DNA from: Blattabacterium cuenoti
GTDB taxonomy: Bacteria; Bacteroidota; Bacteroidia; Flavobacteriales; Blattabacteriaceae
Assembly (NCBI RefSeq): GCF_014251955.1
Contig: NZ_CP059203.1
Span: 304,789-368,788, forward strand
Direction of reading: 5' to 3'
DNA: 64,000 nt
A program made the translations under genes and the position numbers. Of this stretch, positions 9,224 to 20,767 are shown one piece after another; position 1 is the stretch's first letter, and the number at the start of each line of letters is the position of its first letter. The notes under the pieces were generated by a model. It was not told the DNA's origin and made no database searches. It worked only from the letters and a program-made list of their open reading frames with translations.

Positions 9224-9552
9224 GAAAAAAAATAAAATATAATTCACTTAGCAAAATCCAAAGCGTTCATAAATATTTATGTATTTTTATTATTGATAAT
9301 TAAGAGGAAAAAACAAATATAAAAAATAATTTGATTCTATGCAATTGTTATTATATATTATCCTTATTATTTCTTTTTCCTTTCAATTCAATAGGAAAAT
9401 ATTTCCAAACATCAACTGAAAACGTTCAACTTTGAGTTGTTATTTTTTATTTATTTATGATTAATAATTCGCATTATTTCTTTACTTTTTTAGTAATCTA
9501 ATTCTAATTATGTTTTTTTGTTTAAAAAAAAAAAAAAACGAGGAGTTTTATT
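9224..9552. other. Divergent intergenic region, pheA / mntH
   Basis: About 330 bases of AT-rich DNA separate the divergent pheA and mntH starts and must hold both promoters. I could not place a convincing Bacteroidetes promoter (TTTG around -33 and TAnnTTTG around -7). A run of 15 A (9524-9538) lies just before the mntH ribosome-binding site. No ORF or RNA gene is evident. Confidence 0.6.
9541..9545 (+). promoter_or_regulatory. Shine-Dalgarno-like AGGAG before mntH
   Basis: AGGAG ends 7 bases before the mntH ATG, an ideal position. Most other genes here have only A/T-rich leaders. The local 16S rRNA has lost the CCUCC core (54866-54870), so this site may be a relic or may pair only partly. 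Confidence 0.55.
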
Positions 9553-10869
9553 ATGAAAGGATGGAGAAAAGAGAATAAATCTCCTTCCCTTTCGGAAGTT
9601 TTCTCTTCCGTTTCTGTTCCTCAACAAAAAGGAATATGGAAAAAATTATTCGCTTTTACTGGACCAGGATTATTGATAGCTGTAGGATATATGGATCCAG
9701 GAAACTGGGCAACAGACATTGCTGGGGGAGCTAAATTTGGATACATGCTTTTATCTGTTATTTTTATTTCCAATTTCTTTGCTATCATTCTGCAACATTT
9801 AGCTCTAAAATTAGGCATTGTTTGTGAAAGAGATTTAGCACAAGCTTGTAGAGATCATTATCCACCTTTGATTAATTTTATATTGTGGATTTTATGTGAA
9901 GTCGCTATTGCTGCTTGTGATTTAGCAGAAATCATTGGTTCCGTACTTGCCTTAAAATTGCTTTTTGGAATTCCTATCACGTGGGGTGTATTAATTACTG
10001 TTGTAGATGTTTTCCTCATTTTATTTTTTCAGTATAAAGGATTTAGATATATTGAAAGTGTGGTTGCAGTATTAATTTTTACAATTATAGTTTGTTTTAG
10101 TTTTGAAATTATTAGTTCTCAACCAGAAATTTTTCCTATTTTAAAAGGAATTATTCCTAATCCTGAAATAATAAAAAATTCGCATTCTTTTTATATATCT
10201 ATTGGAATACTAGGAGCTACAGTTATGCCTCACAATCTTTATCTACATTCTAGTATCATACAAACAAGGAACTATCCACGAACTATTGAAGGAAAAAAAA
10301 TGGCCATAAAATATGCAACCATAGATAGTACGTTATCTTTATCCTTAGCTTTTTTTATAAATGCAGCTATATTAATCGTATCTGCAGCAACTTTTCATAA
10401 AGCTGGACACACAGAAGTCGCAGATATTATGGATGCCCACAAACTTTTAACTCCCATATTAGGATCTAGTCTTGCCGGGGTTTTTTTCGCTCTAGCTTTA
10501 CTGGCATCTGGACAAAATTCCACACTTACTGGAACATTAGCTGGACAAATTGTCATGGAAGGATTTCTTAACATTAGATTAAAACCTTGGATAAGAAGAT
10601 TAATCACGAGACTGATAGCTATTGTTCCCGCTATGACCGCTTCTATGATTTATGGAGAAAAAGGAACTGCAGAATTATTAATCATTAGTCAAATAATTTT
10701 ATCAATACAATTAAGTTTTGCCATTATTCCCCTAGTTAATTTTACAGGAGATTCTGAAAAAATGGGATCATTTGCAAATAGTCTTTTTTTAAAAATACTA
10801 GCTTGGATCATCACTTTTATAGTGGTATTCCTAAATTTATTTTTATTATATGATACAATAAAGAATTAA
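9553..10869 (+). CDS. mntH: Nramp-family divalent metal transporter (Mn2+/Fe2+)
   Basis: A 438-residue inner-membrane proton-coupled metal importer with about 11 predicted transmembrane helices. The metal-binding signature DPGNWATDIAGGAKFGY is in helix 1 (the family DPGN), and MPHNLYLHSSIIQTR in helix 6 is the second hallmark (MPHN). The conserved ASGQNSTLTGTLAGQIVMEG segment is present. It is full length. It is probably the main manganese or iron importer. It has a rare AGGAG ribosome-binding site. Its TAA overlaps the rplI stop on the other strand within a shared TTAA (10866-10869), so the two transcripts converge with no spacer. Confidence 0.96.
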   Translation: MKGWRKENKSPSLSEVFSSVSVPQQKGIWKKLFAFTGPGLLIAVGYMDPGNWATDIAGGAKFGYMLLSVIFISNFFAIILQHLALKLGIVCERDLAQACRDHYPPLINFILWILCEVAIAACDLAEIIGSVLALKLLFGIPITWGVLITVVDVFLILFFQYKGFRYIESVVAVLIFTIIVCFSFEIISSQPEIFPILKGIIPNPEIIKNSHSFYISIGILGATVMPHNLYLHSSIIQTRNYPRTIEGKKMAIKYATIDSTLSLSLAFFINAAILIVSAATFHKAGHTEVADIMDAHKLLTPILGSSLAGVFFALALLASGQNSTLTGTLAGQIVMEGFLNIRLKPWIRRLITRLIAIVPAMTASMIYGEKGTAELLIISQIILSIQLSFAIIPLVNFTGDSEKMGSFANSLFLKILAWIITFIVVFLNLFLLYDTIKN

Positions 10870-11318
10870 ATAGAAGCTAATACTTCAAAATTGATAGTCA
10901 ACTCCCGTTGACTATGTAAACGTATGTTCGCTTGATATTTTCCAATGGTTTTAATAACTCTATTCCCAGGAATCCTTATAAATTTTTTATCAATAGAAAT
11001 TCCTTCTTTTTTTAAAAAGTTCATAATATCTTGATTATTAATAGAGCCAAAAAGTTTTCCTCCCTTACTGACCTTAGATTTTATTTTGATAGTTAATTTT
11101 TTTAATTTTTTTTCTATTTCTTTTGCTTGTTCAATTAAAACACGTTCTTTTTGAGAACGTTGTTTCAAAATTTCATGAATGCTCTTTACAGTTCCAGGTA
11201 AAGCTAAAATAGCATATCCCTTAGGGATTAGATAATTTCTCGCATAACCAGGTTTCACATTTAATTCATCATATTGAAACCCCAAATTTTCTACGTCTTT
11301 TTTTAAAATAATTTTCAT
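10866..11318 (-). CDS. rplI: 50S ribosomal protein L9
   Basis: A 150-residue ribosomal protein binding 23S rRNA domain V. The N-terminal RNA-binding domain begins MKIILKKDVENLG and includes VKPGYARNYLIPKGYA, the L9 signature. A long charged connecting helix and the C-terminal domain follow. It is last in the rpsF-rpsR-rplI operon, the usual arrangement, 10 bases after rpsR. Its stop codon interlocks with that of mntH on the opposite strand. Confidence 0.97.
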   Translation of the reverse strand: MKIILKKDVENLGFQYDELNVKPGYARNYLIPKGYAILALPGTVKSIHEILKQRSQKERVLIEQAKEIEKKLKKLTIKIKSKVSKGGKLFGSINNQDIMNFLKKEGISIDKKFIRIPGNRVIKTIGKYQANIRLHSQRELTINFEVLASI

Positions 11319-11328
11319 TTTTTTTCAT

Positions 11329-11670
11329 TTATCTCAAATCATCTGTTACAAAAGGTAACAGACCAATTTGTCTACATCTTTTTATAGCGGAATTTAATTT
11401 ATTTTGATTTTTTTGCAAAGTTCCCGTAATACGACGTGGTAAAATTTTTCCTTGTGCATTAAGAAATTTTACTAAAAATGTAGGATCCTTATAATCTATA
11501 TACTTAATATTTCTTTGTTCAAAATAACAATATTTTTTTTCTATTTTTGTTTCTATTTTGAGAGGAGACAAATATCTTAAGTCACTATCTCCTCCTTGTC
11601 CTTGTTTCGTTGTAGTAGGAGTCGGACTACTACGACTCCTATTTTTATTATTGATATCCTCTAAAATCAT
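11329..11670 (-). CDS. rpsR: 30S ribosomal protein S18 with repeat-derived N-terminal extension
   Basis: The conserved S18 core runs from about residue 45 to the end (KKYCYFEQRNIKYIDYKDP, then GKILPRRITGT and RQIGLLPF). At 113 residues the protein is longer than the usual 75-100. The extra N-terminal 30 or so residues are a polar Arg/Ser/Thr/Gly-rich stretch encoded by a TAC/GTA-rich inverted repeat (11616-11641). The start is set by an ATGA overlap with the rpsF stop. S18 binds S6 on the platform of the small subunit, consistent with the gene order. Confidence 0.95.
   Translation of the reverse strand: MILEDINNKNRSRSSPTPTTTKQGQGGDSDLRYLSPLKIETKIEKKYCYFEQRNIKYIDYKDPTFLVKFLNAQGKILPRRITGTLQKNQNKLNSAIKRCRQIGLLPFVTDDLR
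11616..11641. repeat. 9-bp inverted repeat in the rpsR 5' region
   Basis: TAGGAGTCG (11616-11624) and CGACTCCTA (11633-11641) are perfect complements with an 8-base loop. The right half contains ACTACTACGACT (11626-11637), which recurs exactly at 38618-38629 in the 5' end of carA, again followed by CTCCTA. Confidence 0.8.
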
Positions 11671-12017
11671 AATTTTTTATCATTTTTTAATATTTTTTTT
11701 CTTCTTCTTTCTGCATATTCTATTCCATATTTATTTAATTTTACAGTGATAAAACGTAAAATACGTTCATCTTGTCTTAATTTCAATTCTAAATCGTATA
11801 CTAAATTAGAGCTTAGTAAAAACTCAAATAAATGATAACAACCACTTTGTTTTTTTTGAATAGGATAAGCTAGTTTTTTTAACCCCCAATGTTCTTGATA
11901 AACAATTTTTCCATTTTTTTTGATGAAATAATTTTCATACTCTTTTGCTGTTTCTTTTGCTTTTTCATCAGACAGAATAGGAGTTATTATCATGATAGTT
12001 TCATAATGTTTTAGCAT
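11667..12017 (-). CDS. rpsF: 30S ribosomal protein S6
   Basis: A small-subunit protein that pairs with S18. The frame extends to a TTG at 12035, but the ATG at 12017 gives the standard start MLKHYETIMIITP and 116 residues, so it is preferred. Family marks are the opening YETIMIITPILSD, the WGLKKLAYPIQKKQSGCYHLFEF core, and DERILRFITVKLNK. It is first in rpsF-rpsR-rplI and overlaps rpsR by 4 bases. Confidence 0.96.
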   Translation of the reverse strand: MLKHYETIMIITPILSDEKAKETAKEYENYFIKKNGKIVYQEHWGLKKLAYPIQKKQSGCYHLFEFLLSSNLVYDLELKLRQDERILRFITVKLNKYGIEYAERRRKKILKNDKKL

Positions 12018-12067
12018 TTGAATTTTTTTTTGCAAAAATGTAAATCTATATTTTTATGTTCTTTTTT

Positions 12068-13639
12068 TCAAAAGAACCCATTCCCATTATTAATTTTTTC
12101 TTTTATTTTTTTCATCAGATTATCTATCCTTCGTATACTTTCCTTTTTTCCTATCATTTCCAAAATGATGAAAAGATCAGAACCCTTTAGTTCTCCTACT
12201 AAAGCTATTCGAAGTAATTGCATGATTTGATGTCTTTTTTTTTCGTTTTTTTTCGTTTGAAAAAACAAGAATAATCTCAAATGAACGGATGTAAATTGGT
12301 TTATATTTGATAATGATATTTTCCAAAATTCTAATTGATCAATGATTCTTTGGTCACAAATTTTATGAAAAAATTTTTTTTCATAAGAACTAGGAGAAAT
12401 AAAAAAATAAAAAGAATGTTTCCATATTTCATGAACAAAATGAACTCTATCTATTGTTAGATGAATCACTTTAGATAGATAATCTTCTTCATAAAAAAGA
12501 GAACGTTTTTTGAGTTTTTTGTAAAGATAGGAAAGTATTTCTTCTTTTTTTTTTTTTAAATATTGTTTGTTGAACCAATTGGCTTTACTGATGTTAAAAA
12601 AAACACCAGACTTGGTGATTTTTTCTAAAGAGAAGAAATTGATTAATTCTTTTAAGGAAAAAATTTCTTTTTTTCCTCCAGGACTCCATCCTAATAAAGC
12701 TAACATATTCACGAAAGCTTCTGGAAAATAACCTAACTCCCTGTATCCTGTAATGATGTTTTTTGTTTCAGGATCTTTCCATTGTAAAGGATATATAGGA
12801 AAATTTAAACTTTCTATATTTCTTTTACTAAGTTTTCCTTTTCCATCATTTCTTAAAATTAAAGGTAAATGTGCAAACTTAGGAGGAATCCAACCAAGAG
12901 CCCTATATAATAATAGGTGTAAAGACATAGAAGGAAGCCATTCTTCTCCTCTAATCACATGAGTAATTTTCATTAAATGATCGTCTATAGTATTAGCTAA
13001 ATGATAAGTCGCTACTCCATCAGATTTTAACAATATTTTATCGTCTAAGTGATCTGTATGAACAACAATATTTCCACGTATTATATCATGCATTTTCAAT
13101 TTTTCTCCAGGTTGAATTTTAAATCGAATGACATAAGAAGAACAAGAATTCAGTTGATCAGATAATTGTTTTCTTGTCATCGTCAATGAATTGTTCAAAT
13201 GCATTCTAAAATCTGCATTATAAGAAAAAGTGAATCCACGATCATGAAATTCCTTTCTTTTTACATGAAGCTCCTGATCTGTATCAAAAGCATAATAAGC
13301 ATGTCCCTCCTCTAAAAGTTTTTTTATATAAACACGATAAATTTCTCCACGCTGAGATTGATAATAAGGGGAATGATCTCCCCCATAACCAACCCCCTCA
13401 TCAGGTTCTATCTGGCACCATTTTAATGTTTCCAAAATATACGATTCCGAATTAGGAACAAATCTTTTTCTATCAGTATCTTCTATTCTAAGAAGAAATG
13501 TTCCTCCATATTTTTTAGCAAAAAGATAATTATATAATGCAGTTCTTATTCCCCCTAAATGTAATGGACCTGTAGGACTAGGTGCAAAACGAACTCTGAC
13601 AATACTACTACTATTATGTGTATGTGGAATAATCATCAT
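12068..13639 (-). CDS. gltX: Glutamyl-tRNA synthetase
   Basis: A 523-residue class I aminoacyl-tRNA synthetase charging tRNA-Glu. The HIGH-type motif is FAPSPTGPLHLGG near the start and the KMSKS-type motif is KLSKR. EDTDRKR and the GEEWLPS region are conserved. The first 13 residues (MMIIPHTHNSSSI) are a non-conserved extension encoded partly by a TAC triplet tract, so translation may begin further in. The anticodon-binding half is more divergent. An A13 run in the mRNA (12545-12557) codes for four lysines and keeps the frame. The gene lies 6 bases downstream of mnmE. Confidence 0.96.
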   Translation of the reverse strand: MMIIPHTHNSSSIVRVRFAPSPTGPLHLGGIRTALYNYLFAKKYGGTFLLRIEDTDRKRFVPNSESYILETLKWCQIEPDEGVGYGGDHSPYYQSQRGEIYRVYIKKLLEEGHAYYAFDTDQELHVKRKEFHDRGFTFSYNADFRMHLNNSLTMTRKQLSDQLNSCSSYVIRFKIQPGEKLKMHDIIRGNIVVHTDHLDDKILLKSDGVATYHLANTIDDHLMKITHVIRGEEWLPSMSLHLLLYRALGWIPPKFAHLPLILRNDGKGKLSKRNIESLNFPIYPLQWKDPETKNIITGYRELGYFPEAFVNMLALLGWSPGGKKEIFSLKELINFFSLEKITKSGVFFNISKANWFNKQYLKKKKEEILSYLYKKLKKRSLFYEEDYLSKVIHLTIDRVHFVHEIWKHSFYFFISPSSYEKKFFHKICDQRIIDQLEFWKISLSNINQFTSVHLRLFLFFQTKKNEKKRHQIMQLLRIALVGELKGSDLFIILEMIGKKESIRRIDNLMKKIKEKINNGNGFF

Positions 13640-13645
13640 AATTGT

Positions 13646-15052
13646 TTATTTTCCAATGCAAAATTTTGAAAAAATGTTTTTTAGGATATCTTCATTTGTT
13701 ATTTCTCCTGTTATTTCCCCCAAATAACGCAAAGCTTCCCTAATATGGATAGAAACTAAATCTTCTGTTCCTCTTTCTTCTAAGAATAAATGATGAGCTA
13801 GTAAAATCTCTTCTAAGGATTGTTTTAGAGCTTCATAATGTCTGTTTTGTGTTACTACGATATTATTTTTTTCTTTTAATTTTTCAACGAAAAAATTACT
13901 TAAAGTTTCTAGCATTTTTTTTATTCCTTGATGATTTTTTGCAGAAATTTCAAAAAAATCAGGAACTTTAGATTTCAAATTATAAATATCTTGAAAAGAA
14001 GATAAATCTGATTTATTAGCAACTGCTAAAATTTTTTTCAAGGGATATTGATCACGAATAATTTGAATTTCATTCAAAATTTTTTTCTGTTTTTTTCTAT
14101 TTTTGATAGATGCTTCGAAAAGGTATAAGATCACTTGAGCTTCTTGTATTTTTTTTACGGTTTTTCGAACACCCATCATTTCTATTGTATTTTTTGTTTT
14201 TCTTATTCCTGCAGTATCCACAAAATGAAAACGAATTCCATTCAAAATGATTTCTTCTTCTACGCTATCTCTAGTCGTTCCTTTTATGTGGGAGACAATA
14301 GAACGGTCTTCCTGAATGATGTGATTAAATAACGTAGATTTTCCTACATTTGTTTCTCCAATAATTACTACATAAATTCCTTTTTTTATGGCATTTCCTA
14401 ATGAGAAAGATTCCATTAAATTTTTTAATGTTTCTTCTAATTCATTCAAAAATAAAATAAGTTCTGATTTTTTTGTAAAAATGACATCCTCCTCAGAGAA
14501 ATCCAATTTCAGTTCTAGTAGAGAAGCAAAATCTAATAATTTTTTTTGCAAATTTTTAATGGCATCAGTGAATGTCCCCTTTATCTGTTGCAAAGAAATT
14601 TCATGAGAGGCTTTATTCTCTGATAATATCAATTCTGCTATGGCTTCAGCTTGTGATAGATCTATTTTTTTATTTAAGAATGCACGAAATGTAAATTCTC
14701 CAGGACGGGCTAAACGCATTCCTTTCTTGAGAAGAAGTTGCAAAATCTGTTCTTGAATATAGGATGAACCATGACAAGAGATTTCTACCATATTTTCTCC
14801 TGTGTAAGAAAAAGGAGATCTAAATATAGAGACTAAAATTTGATCTAAAAAATTATTTTTTTCTATAATATATCCTAAATGAATAGTATGTGTGGATTGA
14901 TTTTCTAGTTTTTTTCCAGATTTAATGGAAATAAAAATATTTTCAACAATGGATATAGAATTTTTTCCAGAAATACGAAAAACAGAAAGAGCACTGGAGC
15001 CAATAGGAGTAGCTAAAGCAACAATGGGGATCTTATCATCTTCTAAGAACAT
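13646..15052 (-). CDS. mnmE: tRNA uridine-5-carboxymethylaminomethyl modification GTPase
   Basis: With MnmG it modifies wobble U34 of tRNAs reading NNA/NNG codons. The 468-residue protein has an N-terminal folate-binding domain, a helical domain with an inserted G domain, and the C-terminal C-x-G-K motif (FCIGK at the very end) essential for modification. G-domain motifs are GETNVGKSTLFN (G1), DTAG (G3) and NKSD (G4). It is full length. The mnmE start lies 49 bases from the divergent prmC start. Confidence 0.97.
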   Translation of the reverse strand: MFLEDDKIPIVALATPIGSSALSVFRISGKNSISIVENIFISIKSGKKLENQSTHTIHLGYIIEKNNFLDQILVSIFRSPFSYTGENMVEISCHGSSYIQEQILQLLLKKGMRLARPGEFTFRAFLNKKIDLSQAEAIAELILSENKASHEISLQQIKGTFTDAIKNLQKKLLDFASLLELKLDFSEEDVIFTKKSELILFLNELEETLKNLMESFSLGNAIKKGIYVVIIGETNVGKSTLFNHIIQEDRSIVSHIKGTTRDSVEEEIILNGIRFHFVDTAGIRKTKNTIEMMGVRKTVKKIQEAQVILYLFEASIKNRKKQKKILNEIQIIRDQYPLKKILAVANKSDLSSFQDIYNLKSKVPDFFEISAKNHQGIKKMLETLSNFFVEKLKEKNNIVVTQNRHYEALKQSLEEILLAHHLFLEERGTEDLVSIHIREALRYLGEITGEITNEDILKNIFSKFCIGK

Positions 15053-15101
15053 AAAAAAAAATTATAATACAAAAAAATAAGTATTTTTTATTGATTTTTT
15101 T

Positions 15102-16001
15102 ATGTTACGGTGTATGTCTATAGATAAATTTTATCATTTATTTTGTAAAACTCTTCAAAAAGTATATACAGAAACAAAGGAGTTGGAAACTCTATTTTTT
15201 TTACTCACCACTCATTTTTTGAAGTGTGATCAAATAACAGTTTTCTTAAAATTAAGTAAAAAAGAAAAAATAAATCCTTTTATATACAAAAAATTGATAA
15301 GAAAATTATGGGAATTAAGAAAAAATAGACCCATTCAATATGTGATTGGGAAAGCTTCCTTTTTTGGAATGGATTTTATAGTTAATGAAAAAGTATTCAT
15401 TCCGAGACCAGAAACGGAAGAATTAGTATCCTGGATAATCCAAGATCACACAACAAATAGTGAAAAAGTTCAAATATTTGATATTGGAACAGGAAGTGGA
15501 TGTATTAGTATTGCTTTAAAAAAAAAACTTCCGAAAATACAACAGATTTATGCTATAGATTTTTCTCATGAAATTTTGTCCATAGCAAGGAAAAATGCGT
15601 TGTTTCATGATGTAAAAATTTTTTTCAAAAAAGTTGACATTTTACAAAATTTGATTTCTATCCCAATAAAAAAATATCCTGTTACTATTGTAGTAAGTAA
15701 TCCTCCTTATGTAAGATTATCTGAAAAAAAATTCCTTCATCCCAACGTTTTTCAATATGAACCTTTTCAAGCATTATTTGTTCCTGATGAAGATCCTTTA
15801 ATTTTCTATAAAAAAATAATTTTTTGGATACAAAAAAAGTTTATTGGAACTGGAAAAGTATGTATTTATTTTGAAATCAATCAATTTATTCATTTCGAAA
15901 TTCTTGATCTTATGAAAAAAACAGGGTTTCTAAATATAAAAATTAGAAAAGATATTCAAGGTTTTTTCAGAATGATTCGCGCAATAATACAAATCACATA
16001 A
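15102..16001 (+). CDS. prmC: Peptide chain release factor N5-glutamine methyltransferase
   Basis: It methylates the GGQ glutamine of release factors 1 and 2 using S-adenosylmethionine. The 299-residue protein has an N-terminal helical domain (RPIQYVIGKASFFGMDFIV, with FIPRPETEELV), then the Rossmann methyltransferase domain with IFDIGTGSGCISIAL as the SAM site and the diagnostic NPPY at VVSNPPYVR. The first six residues (MLRCMS) may be extra; the next Met (MSIDKF) is an alternative start. Confidence 0.94.
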   Translation: MLRCMSIDKFYHLFCKTLQKVYTETKELETLFFLLTTHFLKCDQITVFLKLSKKEKINPFIYKKLIRKLWELRKNRPIQYVIGKASFFGMDFIVNEKVFIPRPETEELVSWIIQDHTTNSEKVQIFDIGTGSGCISIALKKKLPKIQQIYAIDFSHEILSIARKNALFHDVKIFFKKVDILQNLISIPIKKYPVTIVVSNPPYVRLSEKKFLHPNVFQYEPFQALFVPDEDPLIFYKKIIFWIQKKFIGTGKVCIYFEINQFIHFEILDLMKKTGFLNIKIRKDIQGFFRMIRAIIQIT

Positions 16002-16030
16002 TTAACAGAACTAACTACTCTAAAATCTAA

Positions 16031-18067
<2,037 letters not shown>

Positions 18068-18299
18068 GAATTTTTTTGAACGAAAAAGAGTATGTATTGA
18101 TGGTTTTGTTTTTCATATAGAAAACAGTATATTTAATTTTTAGGTGATGATTCTTTCTTATATACGTACTAACGTAGTTAGTAGTAGTAGTTAAGTAGTT
18201 AGTAGTTGGTAATAAAAAAATAAAATAATTACTACCTCCGTAACGGATTAACTGGGATCATCATTTGCATCATTTAATAAGTAAGAAATCTATTTTTTT
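18068..18299. other. Intergenic region ligA-lon with TAG/GTA triplet tract
   Basis: The 232-base spacer contains a (GTA/TAG)-rich run at about 18173-18210 and a partly complementary ATTACTACC further on. It probably contains the lon promoter, but no confident box could be assigned. No ORF or RNA is evident. Confidence 0.6.
18173..18210. repeat. GTA/TAG trinucleotide tract
   Basis: Repeated GTAGTT and GTAGTA units upstream of lon. Similar short tracts lie at 20698-20715, 33746-33757, 13603-13614, 49570-49601 and 57711-57740, mostly at gene boundaries. Confidence 0.75.
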
Positions 18300-20702
18300 A
18301 TGTTACTAAAAAATATATTTACAGAATCTGGATTCGAGTCTGAAGCAGAGTTTATACCTTTAATGAGTCAAGATGAAGAAGATCAGCTTCTTAAAGATGA
18401 CATTCCTGAACAATTATGTATCTTAACAGTAAGAAATATGGTTTTGTATTCTGGGATTGTTTTTCCAATTATAGCAGGAAAAAGTGGATCTATTCAATTA
18501 TTACAAGATGCTTATGGATTTGATAAAACGGTTGGGGTTTTAACACAGAAAAATTCTGGAATAGAAAATCTGAGTGAAAAAGATTTATACTCTATTGGAA
18601 CAGTAGCTAAAATATTGAAATTGTTAAAAATGCCTGATGGAAATACAACTGTCATTTTACAGGGTAAAAGGAGATTTAAAGTGAACCGTTTTATTCAAAA
18701 CGATCCATATTTTAAAGCGGAAATTATAGCTCTAGAAGAAAACAAACCTTCTTGTAAAGATAAGGAATATTTGGCTTTGGTTGAATCTATCAAAGAGATA
18801 GCTATCAAAATCATTCAGGATAATCAAAATATTCCATCAGAAGCTAGCATTGCTATTCGTAATATAGAAAGTCCTTCTTTTTTAATCAATTTTGTAGCAG
18901 CTAATATGAATTTAGCTACTAGAGATAAACAAAAATTGTTAGAGTACGATGATTTAAAAAAAAGAGCAATGGAGACATTACGTTTTCTCAATGTAGAACA
19001 TCAACAAATAAAATTAAAAAATGATATTCAATCACGTGTTCGTAGTGATATGGATCAGCAGCAGAGAGAATATTTTTTGCATCAACAAATTAAAGCGATC
19101 CAAGAAGAACTAGGGGATATTTCTTATGAAAAAGAGATTGATGAAATGCGAGCCAAAGCTTCTAGAAAAAAATGGCCTAAGGAGGCAAAAAAACAATTCG
19201 ATAGAGAATTATTGAAAATGCAAAGAACTAATCCTCAAATGCCGGAATATACGGTACAAAGAAATTATCTAGAATTGATGATTGATCTTCCTTGGGGAAG
19301 ATCTTCAAAAGATAGTTTTGATTTAGAATTTGCCCAGAAAATATTAGATAGGGATCATTACGGTCTGGAAAAAGTGAAAGAACGGATTATAGAATATTTA
19401 GCCGTTTTGAAATTAAGAGGAGATATGCGTTCTCCTATTCTCTGTTTTTATGGACCTCCTGGAGTTGGAAAAACTTCTTTAGGGAGATCTATAGCAACTG
19501 CATTAAAAAGGAAATATGTCCGGATTTCTTTAGGAGGATTACACGATGAATCTGAAATACGTGGCCATAGAAGAACTTATATAGGAGCTATGCCAGGAAG
19601 ACTGTTACAATCTATCCGAAAAGTAGGAACATCTAATCCCGTTTTTGTTATTGATGAAATTGATAAAATGGGAATAGGAGCAAATGGGGATCCTTCTTCT
19701 GCTATGTTAGAAGTTTTAGATCCGGAACAAAATACCTCTTTTTACGATAATTTTTTGGAAATGGGGTATGACTTATCAAAAGTATTGTTTATTGCTACAG
19801 CAAATTCCCTTTCAAACATACAACCAGCTCTTATAGATAGAATGGAGATTATAGAAATGAATGGATATACTGTGGAGGAAAAAACGCAAATAGTCAAAAA
19901 ACATATTCTTCCTAAACAATTGAAAGAAAATGGATTAAAAAAATCTGACTTAATACTTAGGACTAAACAAATTGAAAAGGTTATTGAGAGTTATACCAGA
20001 GAATCTGGATTAAGAACTCTAGAAAAACATATTGCTAAATTAGCACGTTATGTCGCTAAACATATTGCTATGGATAAAAAGTATGTGAAACATTTAAGTA
20101 TTGAAAAAATAGAGGAAATTCTTGGAATCCCAAACGATCCGGATCGTTATGAAGGAAATCATGTTCCAGGAGTTGTGACAGGTTTAGCTTGGACTAATTT
20201 TGGGGGAGATATTTTATATATTGAATCCAGTTTATCAAAAGGAAAAGGTAATTTGAGTATTACCGGAAATTTAGGAGAAATCATGAAAGAATCTGCAACC
20301 ATTGCTTTACAGTATATTAAAGCTCATTATGAAGAATTTAACATTGATCCTAAAATGTTTGAAGAAAAAAATGTACATGTTCATGTTCCTGAAGGATCTG
20401 TTCCTAAAGATGGTCCATCTGCCGGAATAACGATGTTAACTTCTTTAGTATCAAGTTATACTAAAAGAAAATTAAGACCTCATTTAGCTATGACTGGGGA
20501 AATCACCTTAAGAGGAAAAGTTCTTCCTGTAGGAGGAATTAAAGAAAAAATTTTAGCGGCTAAACGGGCTAATATCAAAGAAATTATTCTTTCACAAGAG
20601 AATAAAAAAGATGTAGAAGAAATTAAACAAGATCATTTAAAAGGATTAACTTTCGATTATGTTAGGGATATGAATGATGTGATTCATTTAGCCCTGTTGT
20701 AG
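18300..20702 (+). CDS. lon: ATP-dependent protease Lon
   Basis: An 800-residue cytoplasmic AAA+ protease that degrades damaged and regulatory proteins. It shows the N-terminal LON substrate domain ([18 protein letters not shown]), the central ATPase with Walker [10 protein letters not shown] and Walker [11 protein letters not shown], and the C-terminal peptidase with the Ser in PKDGPSAG and the Lys of the dyad in [10 protein letters not shown]. It is full length and well conserved, more so than most genes here. Its TAG stop runs directly into a TAG triplet tract. Confidence 0.98.
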   Translation: MLLKNIFTESGFESEAEFIPLMSQDEEDQLLKDDIPEQLCILTVRNMVLYSGIVFPIIAGKSGSIQLLQDAYGFDKTVGVLTQKNSGIENLSEKDLYSIGTVAKILKLLKMPDGNTTVILQGKRRFKVNRFIQNDPYFKAEIIALEENKPSCKDKEYLALVESIKEIAIKIIQDNQNIPSEASIAIRNIESPSFLINFVAANMNLATRDKQKLLEYDDLKKRAMETLRFLNVEHQQIKLKNDIQSRVRSDMDQQQREYFLHQQIKAIQEELGDISYEKEIDEMRAKASRKKWPKEAKKQFDRELLKMQRTNPQMPEYTVQRNYLELMIDLPWGRSSKDSFDLEFAQKILDRDHYGLEKVKERIIEYLAVLKLRGDMRSPILCFYGPPGVGKTSLGRSIATALKRKYVRISLGGLHDESEIRGHRRTYIGAMPGRLLQSIRKVGTSNPVFVIDEIDKMGIGANGDPSSAMLEVLDPEQNTSFYDNFLEMGYDLSKVLFIATANSLSNIQPALIDRMEIIEMNGYTVEEKTQIVKKHILPKQLKENGLKKSDLILRTKQIEKVIESYTRESGLRTLEKHIAKLARYVAKHIAMDKKYVKHLSIEKIEEILGIPNDPDRYEGNHVPGVVTGLAWTNFGGDILYIESSLSKGKGNLSITGNLGEIMKESATIALQYIKAHYEEFNIDPKMFEEKNVHVHVPEGSVPKDGPSAGITMLTSLVSSYTKRKLRPHLAMTGEITLRGKVLPVGGIKEKILAAKRANIKEIILSQENKKDVEEIKQDHLKGLTFDYVRDMNDVIHLALL

Positions 20703-20715
20703 TAGTAGTAGTAAT
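20698..20715. repeat. (GTA)n tract at the end of lon
   Basis: Five consecutive GTA units follow the last lon codons and overlap the TAG stop, one of the triplet tracts scattered through the window. Confidence 0.75.
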
Positions 20716-20767
20716 ATTATAATAAAATAATATCAAAAAAAACTCATCATTCTCTTCTACGTGTTTT

